Assembly: GCA_003415625.1 (NCBI GenBank)
Contig: PYIU01000001.1
Coordinates: forward strand, 8,186,210 to 8,250,209
Length of the DNA stretch: 64,000 nt
Source: Aquanectria penicillioides
Taxonomy: Eukaryota; Ascomycota; Sordariomycetes; Hypocreales; Nectriaceae
Direction of reading: 5' to 3'
Shown here: one piece after another, positions 56,701-64,000 of the stretch
Layout: the number at the start of each line of letters is the position of its first letter
How positions within the stretch are numbered: position 1 is the first letter of the stretch
The notes under the pieces: generated by a model
Told to the model about the DNA's origin: nothing
The model's input: the letters and a program-made list of their open reading frames with translations, nothing else
Databases searched by the model: none
Made by a program: the position numbers and the translations under genes

Positions 56701-58101
56701 AAGCCTGCGGGGAAGCGACTGGCACTACTCAAGCGTATTGGTCTGCAAGGGGCGCGGAAGAACCTCACATTCGACGAGCGGATTAACTCCACAGACCCCA
56801 TGGAGATTATGGAACGAGACAGGTCTGTTGGTAAGTGACCCAAGTGCTCTAGCTAAAAGCTGCTTGGTTATCTTGATGCTGATAGTTATTCTTAGGGTTC
56901 AAGGAATCATTCCATGCGGGAGACCTCGAGCCGGAGAGTACCAAAAACTATAACAAGGTGCAAGAAATCATTGCCTCCATGCTCAAAAACACCCACTCAG
57001 GTCCGACCACGTGGGTCTGGTTCATCGCCGAGGTGATTGACTGGCTCCAATTGCGGGCAAATTACCGCGATTATGCTCAGGACCCACAAGCCCCCTGGCC
57101 GCATGGATTTATTGTGCAAGACATGGTTCAAGCATTTGCAGCTATGGCCATGTTCTTCCCTGGCCTGGAAGTGACCAAGCTTGTGACGATGTTCCTAAAG
57201 TCGAAGCAAGCCGAGGACTTCAGTAGTTCTCCTCTATTTAATCCCGAAGCGCGAAGCAAGTTGCGGCCAGATCGACGAACTCGGACCAGCTACAAGTTCC
57301 GCAACAAAGAGTTCTGGACCGAATGGAAAAACTTTTTGAAAACCGATAAATATTACGTTGATGTTTATCCTCTTGATTGGAATCTTGCAATCCGTCCAAT
57401 CGTAGCCCACCGTTCGTCAACCTCCGTGACCTATCTTACGTGGCAGAACTTTTGTTGACACATCTATAGTGTATAGAGCAGGAGTCATTGAGCCAGCGTA
57501 CCTGCAAAACGATTCTCAAGTCGTTTCTGGAATGGCCGCAGCCAACACAGAGCCTCATCGCCCCGGTAAATTTGATCTTTTTATCAATTACGAAGACCGC
57601 CATGGGAACTTCCCGATGGAGTTCCCACCTTCTTTCACCAGCCCGGATAAATGGGTAGAGCTTCTTCCACTCGCTCGAAGGTTCGCTACTGCTAATCAGG
57701 GTGCCCGATTTGCCCTTCTCCGCTTATGGTCGGCGCCGCACTACTACCCTTTAATGGTCGGGCTCCAGAATCGTCAGGGCACCAGCTTTCTCGATAGTGC
57801 TGGCCGCTCTTGGAATTGGCGCTTTGTGCCTAAGGATATGCCAGGCAGTGAGTTCAGCGCACACCATACGACTGGAAGACGATTGGAGCTGCTTCGACAG
57901 CAATTTAAAGAGTGTGTGGTGAACCGGGGGGATCTCATTCTCACTATGGGCAAAGATGCTGAAGACCTTCTTAAACACTGTACAGCTGTTGCATTTGCTA
58001 TCCAAACGAAGCCATGGCTTAGAGAGATTGATTTGTGGAAGAGCTTTATTAATGTAGATATAGAGTTTTTACAGGAGTTAAATTCGTTTTGGTTAGAGTA
58101 A
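53737..58101 (+). CDS. Large conserved ascomycete protein of unknown function
   Basis: Five exons (53737-53763, 53832-56117, 56173-56830, 56896-57411, 57470-58101) with introns of 55-68 bp give 1372 residues. The N-terminus has a Cys/His cluster (CQALQLSDEQRC, SHANGLFCKFH) that may bind a metal. LYKGYKRRNARLDALEAEAP and a charged coiled coil (about 130-250) follow. A Lys/Pro-rich stretch is at about 300. An acidic run (GGSDDGDDDSDDEDE) is near 500. Then comes a large globular part with RFGFDDYYDVYIWDFVPG. I recall this order in hypothetical proteins of Fusarium and related fungi; no function is known. The last codons are AT-rich and run into the degraded retroelement, so the true C-terminus is probably lost or altered. 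Confidence 0.85.
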
Positions 58102-61100
58102 TATTATTATAGCTCAGTCTAAATTACTTTATAGTTAAAATGCTATATTATTAATAGAAAGGGTTACTTTAATTAAAAGATATATATTAAGTTAGGGCTT
58201 AATATTACAGTTTATAAGTTTTATTATAAGTAATATTAAAAGTAACAGTTTTAATAGTAGAATTATTATATTATTTATTTTATAATTATACTAAAAGGTA
58301 TATATATATATAGGCTCTATAATTATATTAGAATTAATAGCTTATTTATAAGAAATATATTATATTTTAATATCTTTAGATAAAAAACAATATTATATAT
58401 AGATTAAATAAAAACTTATTTACTTAATACTTAATGCATTAAGCTAATTAAAAAAGGATTATAATTTAAACTAAATTACTATACTTTAAGGATAATAAGT
58501 TAGGGTCTAGGGTAATATAGATCAATCTATTATTAGGTTGGTTAAAAAGATAAAAGGGACCTTAAAGATATAGGAAATAAATAGGCAGTTTTCTTTAATT
58601 AATTTTTATTTTTAAAATTCTAAATTCCTTGCATTTAGACTCTATTAAAGTCCTAGTATAGCCCCTTATAATATTACTTTATTTATAACTTTTTGCTCTA
58701 TTTTCTTTCTTTCTTTTCTTTAAGGAATACTTTAAAGCATTTAATTAAATGCTTTAATACTCTTTTAAATTATTTATAGCTACTTAAAAAGGCTATTTGG
58801 TTTTTAATTAAACCTACTTACCCTATACCCTTTTAGGTAGGGTATATATTTTAGCTAGTATCTCTATCTATTAATATATTTAAAGGTTACAGTAAGAAAA
58901 AGCCTTTAAATTATTTAAAAAAATATTAAAGTATTTAATTAAACTTTTTAGTAATACTTTTAAGCTATTATTAAGAACTTAAAGAAGTAGTAAATAATTA
59001 ATTGTAAAGATTTAGGAATTTCTAAATATTAAAAAACTTATTACTTTTATAAAAATAAAAGGCATTAAAATTAAAAATAATACTAAAGGTAAGTAAAGAT
59101 ATTAATATAAGTTTGCATTTTAAAAAAAGAAAACCTACTATTATAGTTAGGGTAGATATATAGAAAAATTTAATAATTTAATATAGTGCTAATATATTAG
59201 TATAAAGGTATATAAGGTAAAATAATAGTGTAAATAATATATAAGTATTTAATTAAATACTTTTAAATATTAAAGTATATTTAAGATTGCTAAAAGCTTA
59301 ATTTATAAATTAAAAAAGGAGAAAGAAAAGAAAGAAGAAGATTATTTAATCTTTAATTAATTATAGGGAATAGAAAATTTTTATTATTTTTATTAGTTTT
59401 TAGACTTTAGCTAAAGGGTATATATTTATACTTATTATTATTTTAATTAATTACTTTATTTATTATTATTAACTTTAAAAAGCTAGTTTAAATTTATTAA
59501 AATAAAGCTTTATTAAATATAATACTATTATTTCTTTTCTTTACTTTTTTTAATTATTTTAATATATATTTTATTTTATTTTATTATTTTATTCTTTTAT
59601 TATATATATATATTATTTTATTGCAAGTTATAACCTAAAGAGTTAGGCAGCTAGCCTATACTTCTTTATATATATATATTAAAATACTTATTATAAAAAT
59701 TCTAATAACTATAATTTACTAATACCTTTAAATAAAAAAATAAAGGGAATATTTAATTAAATACAATTAAACTCCTTTAGCCTATAAAGAAATAAAGGAC
59801 TCACTTTAATAGATAGTAGGGCTCTTAAGTATAGCTATATAGGTATACCGCCATACCTTAAATAAAAGATATATTGCTAAGCAATAGACTAATGCTTAGT
59901 AAGTTAAAGCTTATATATAATATATAAATCACCTAAAGACCTATCTTATATTACCTTAATTAGCCAACCCTTACAATTCTTTAACTTCTATACCCTATAA
60001 AGTAATCAGCATAGCATAAGATAGAGGGAACTATACAATTAATTAATAAATAACTTAAGGGATTGCTAATGCATTAGCAATAGAATCCTAATAAGCTAAT
60101 TACTCCTTAATTTTAAAAGAAAGGGAGATACTAATAGCCTTTAGAATTAATCAATTAGGATTTTATTAATAGGCTAATAGCTAAGAAAGCTTTAAGGAGT
60201 TTAAGATAGAATGCATTAATAGACTTCTATATATATTAATTAAGCTATAATTTAAGATTAATATCTTAAGGTAGATAAACCTATTAAAGAATATTTAATA
60301 AGCATAATATACCCTTATAATAAAGTATAAAGAAGCCATAAAGTAGGGCCTTACAATAAGTTATTTAAATGCTTATTAAATAATAGTTAATAATAGTAAA
60401 GTAATAGTTAATATAAATATAAATCCTAAAATAATTAATTAATTGCCTTATAATAAACTTAAGAAAGAATTATAAAAAACCTTTATTCTATAATTATAGA
60501 ACCTTTATAAAGAATGCAATAGGCATAGAAATTAATAACTAAATAAAAGCTATTAAATTAGCAAACAATCTTTAATTAAGCTATATTAATGCATAAAAAA
60601 TATAATAGATAATAATTAAATTTAACTTTAGCCTATAAACTTAATAGAGAAATTATAAAGGGAGCCTAAAGAGCCCCTTATAGCAAGACTTTATTAACTT
60701 TATATAAAAGAAGTATATAAACTTAAACCTTTAAAAGAGGGAATTATAAAATAAGCTATTAAAACTTTAATAGTCTATTAAGCAATCCTTAATAGATTAC
60801 TTTTGCACTTAAAGTGCAATATATCTATCTTTAGGGACTTTAAACTATAAAGAAGAAAGTAAGGATAGAGCCTATTAATACTATTATAGCTTATAGAAAT
60901 CCTTAAAGAAGGAGATAAACTATAAGTAAATAGACCTTTTAAAATTAAGGGATATAGCCTATAAAGCAAAAAGGCTATAGGCCTATATTAAAAAGGAAAA
61001 TAAGCAAGCTTTAAGCAAGAATTATAAGAGAAGCTATTCTTTTAATAGCTTAAATAAACCTTAAAAAGCAATCTATTTAAAGAGCTATTTAAAGCCTTTA

Positions 61101-61208
61101 TCTAAAGGGGGCGCAAGTTTCTATAGCCTAAAGGGTCTATATACCTTAGGCAAGTTGTAAGAATAATAACTGTATAGCAATAAGCCAAAAGGCAGTGGGT
61201 TAAATTAA

Positions 61209-61259
61209 CTGTATTGCTATAACTGCAATAGGCTAGGCTACCTAACTATAGACTGTAGG
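61209..61259 (+). pseudogene. Gag CCHC zinc knuckle remnant
   Basis: The frame gives C-x2-C-x4-Y-x4-C. The histidine of the normal CCHC knuckle is replaced by tyrosine, a C-to-T change (CAC to TAC). It marks the nucleocapsid end of gag. Confidence 0.75.
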
Positions 61260-62219
61260 TTACTTAAGAAGGGCTTTAGGGATTAAGGCTATAAGCTAAA
61301 GCTAGCCTAACTATAAAAATATATATAGATCTAATCTATTAGTATTATACTTAAGGAACCTTAAGACTTCTTAAAAAATAAAAAGATATAGGAATTATAG
61401 CTAAAGTTTCTATATTAAAATTAAGGATAATTTTAATTAAAAATATTATTATAGGTAAGGCAATTGCCCTTTAAGGGCACATTAAAGTTAAGGTCTATAT
61501 AAATATAAATATCTATATATAAATTAACTTTATTAATATAAAACTAATTAAAAAGCTAGACTTATATTTAGCTAAGGATTAAAAGGCACTTAACTTATAA
61601 GATTTCTAGAGTAAAGTGACTCCCTTTAATAGTATATATATATTAATATTTTTTTTAATTTATTTAAAGGGTTTTCCTTAAAAAATTAAGTAAATATTTA
61701 TTAAAATGCTATGCCTTAAAGGGGCTAGCAACCTACTTCTCTTTAATGCCTCTATAAAGAAGAAAGAAATAGAGATTAATACTTAAACTATAACTTAAAA
61801 CTATAAGCCTATATCTTTAGTTAACCTAAAAGCATTTATAGAAGAACTTCTATAAAATAGAGAGCAAGCTTAAATTATATATATATATAGTATACTATTG
61901 CTAAATAAGCAACTAATAGCTAAGTTAAGTAAAGAGCTAAAGCTAGCTTTAGGAGTATTGCCTTTAAAGCTAAAGTTTAAATAAAAGATATTTAATAAGG
62001 AAGCTACTAAAAGGCCGCCACTTTTAGAAGAGATAGAGTATAGCATTAACCTTTAGGAGGGCAAGAAGCCACTATATAGTCTAATATATCTAATTAATAG
62101 CTAATAGGCAAAAGCCCTAAAAGAGTATATAGCTAAAAATATAGTAAATAAATAAATTAATACCTTTATAAGTAAGGCAGAAGCCTTTATATTATTTATA
62201 CTAAAAAAGGATAGAATAC

Positions 62220-62810
62220 TATAACTATATATAGATTATTAAGGTCTTAATGCTATAACTATTAAGAATTGCTATTTATTGCTATTAATAAAGGACTTAC
62301 TAAACTGCCTAGCTAATGTAAAATAGATCTTAAAGATTAATATTTAAAATGCCTATTATTAAATCTATATTAAGCCTAATAATTACTAAAAGACTGCATT
62401 TTAAATAAGATATAAATACTTTAAATATATAATAATGCTATTCGATTTAATTAATGCACTAACTACTTTTTAAGTATATATCCATTAAACACTTATTAAA
62501 TTACTAAATATATATTATATAGTATATTTAAATAATATTATTATATACTTTAAAATATAGAAATAATATATTAAGGATATATTAAAGGTCCTATAAAGAC
62601 TTTATAAAGTATAATTATATATTAAGCTATTTAAATATGCATTCTACTAATAAAAGGTAAAGTTCCTAAAGTATATAATAACTTAAGAAGGCCTAAAAAT
62701 AAAGCTAAATAAAGTGCAAGCAATTATTAAATAGAAGCTACTTTAAATATATTAAGAGGTTTAGGTATTCTTAGGCTTTTGCAATTTCTATAGGAAATTT
62801 ATCCTAAAAT
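62220..62810 (+). pseudogene. Reverse transcriptase remnant
   Basis: Recognisable stretches are GLNAITIKN near 62240, the active-site region now VYLNN at 62522-62536 where YLDD is expected, and VFLGFCNFYRKFI near 62765-62805. Stops interrupt throughout. Aspartates replaced by asparagine need G-to-A changes, which fits RIP. Confidence 0.85.
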
Positions 62811-62889
62811 ACTTAAGTATAATTAGCCTGCTAATAGCAATACTAAAAGGCAGTAAGAAAGGCTATAAAATAGAAAAGTTTATTTAAAG

Positions 62890-63300
62890 CCTAAAAGCTA
62901 AAAAGGCATTTTAAAAACTAAAAGAGGCTTTTTATTTTATAACTATTCTATAATACTAAAACCCTACTCTATGCACTAAAGTAAAGATAGATATATCCCT
63001 TAAGGCAATAGCTAGCATTTTATTTTAATTAATAAAGGACTAATAGAGACTAATTGTATATTAATTAAAAAAGCTCTTAAATATAAAATAATATTAAATA
63101 ATAGGCTAATAGAAGCTTTTAGCTATTATAGAAAGCCTAAAGTACTAAAGCCATTACCTACTAAAACTATTAAAAAAGTTCTTAATACTAATAGATTATA
63201 AAGCCTTAAAAGGTATAGTCTCTATATTAGTGTAAAACCTTTAAGGAAGGCTTGCCTATTAGGTCTATTAACTAGCACCCTTTAACTTTAATATATAGCA
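62890..63300 (+). pseudogene. RNase H remnant
   Basis: LKEAFYF, DISLKAIASILF and LLAIIESLKY, followed by a DYKALKG-like stretch, correspond in order to the RNase H region after reverse transcriptase in gypsy elements. Integrase would lie beyond the window. Confidence 0.65.
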
Positions 63301-64000
63301 TTAGCTAAAGAAGTTAAATTTAGCTAATAGACTATTTAAATATTTCAATTATATATAAGGAAAAATCTCCTACTAAAATATAATCCCTATACTATTAGTA
63401 AAGCTTTAGTTAATAGATAAGCTACTATTAAATATATATAAAATAATTATAAATTTAAAGGGCAAAACCCTAATTGCTAAAGTATATATATAAGCTATAA
63501 AAGCCAGCCTTAAAAAAGTAAAGCCTATAATAGTTAAAAGAAAAGAAGTGCTTTTACCTTTAAGGCTAGATTTAACTATTAAATTAAACAATTACTATTA
63601 AAGCTTAACTATTTCTATTATTACTATATATGCCTAAAAGGGAGGTAGTGCTATTATATAGCAATTAAAGCATACTTAATAAATAGCAGTAAAAAAGACT
63701 AATTAAAAGGAACTGCTTAAAGCTAAAGTTACTATACTAAAACAGTATATTCTATACTTAATTATAATTAAGCTTATAAAGAGTAAAATAGCATTTTTAT
63801 TGCAATTATTTTATAAGCTAAAAGACTTTATTTATAGACTATAGGCTAATAATAAATTTTATTAATAGTAAATAATAAAGGTTTGCTTAATAGCTAAAAA
63901 GAAAAGAAACTACTATTATAATAAATAAAGTACTCTTTTTTATAAAGAAAGATTAGTAATTTCTAACTAAAGAATATTATAAATAGAGATTCTATAAAGG

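Larger units (their letters stand above)
58102..64000 (+). mobile_element. RIP-degraded Ty3/gypsy retrotransposon, partial
   Basis: The whole block is extremely AT-rich, dense in TpA and poor in CpA and TpG, with stops in all frames. Residual coding order shows a gag-pol element on the plus strand: a gag zinc knuckle near 61215-61256, a possible protease region near 61480-61600, reverse transcriptase near 62220-62810, and RNase H near 62890-63300. Gag/pol order and motif types fit Ty3/gypsy. LTRs could not be identified because the right end lies outside the window. It is inactive. The left boundary abuts the large conserved gene. Confidence 0.85.

Noticed and set aside
58102..64000. Short open frames (for example 60778-60969 and 63406-63591, minus).
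   Set aside because: They are chance frames in RIP-degraded AT-rich DNA.

Overview
This 64 kb window comes from a filamentous ascomycete, most likely a Sordariomycete such as a Fusarium-like or other hypocrealean fungus. The evidence is many short spliceosomal introns (44-79 bp, GT-AG, some with CTAAC-type branch points, and two GC-AG introns), fungus-specific families (PTH11/CFEM receptors, RTA1, NmrA-like, DUF3425 bZIP, HeLo, BSC6-like MFS, AA14-like LPMO), and an AT-rich block with the signature of repeat-induced point mutation (RIP). No rRNA, CRISPR array or operon is expected, and I found no convincing tRNA.

Layout. 1-2 kb: transcription-factor-like gene with an in-frame stop. 4.2-7.6 kb: O-methyltransferase and MFS transporter, convergent. 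8.5-9.7 kb: membrane protein. 10.6-11.9 kb: AA14-like copper monooxygenase. 13.2-14.2 kb: NmrA-like pseudogene. 16-17.6 kb: CFEM/PTH11 receptor. 19-20 kb: bZIP factor. 21.3-22.2 kb: SGNH esterase. 23.7-27.3 kb: three decayed genes (HeLo, an unnamed family, FHA). 27.9-29.4 kb: second rhodopsin-fold receptor. 30.5-32.7 kb: two short-chain dehydrogenases. 33.7-35.6 kb: sugar transporter. 36.5-37.4 kb: PPOX-fold flavoprotein. 38-42.2 kb: relics of an M3 metallopeptidase, a GNAT acetyltransferase and a 2EXR protein. 42.5-42.9 kb: MITE-like element. 44.8-46.3 kb: methyltransferase. 46.7-49.1 kb: protein kinase fused to five C2H2 fingers. 49.6-50 kb: amino-acid transporter relic. 51.9-52.9 kb: RTA1 protein. 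53.7-58.1 kb: 1372-residue conserved protein of unknown function. 58.1-64 kb: RIP-degraded Ty3/gypsy retrotransposon running off the right edge.

The content is accessory in character: secreted wall-active enzymes, orphan receptors and transporters, single secondary-metabolism-type enzymes without a PKS or NRPS, and about ten genes broken by frameshifts or stops. Several stops and residue changes are of the C-to-T or G-to-A kind. The secreted LPMO and esterase, the sugar transporter and the two receptors would fit plant-associated life, but that is inference. The most unusual intact gene is the kinase-zinc finger fusion. Exon joins were worked out by hand; they are consistent in reading frame unless stated.
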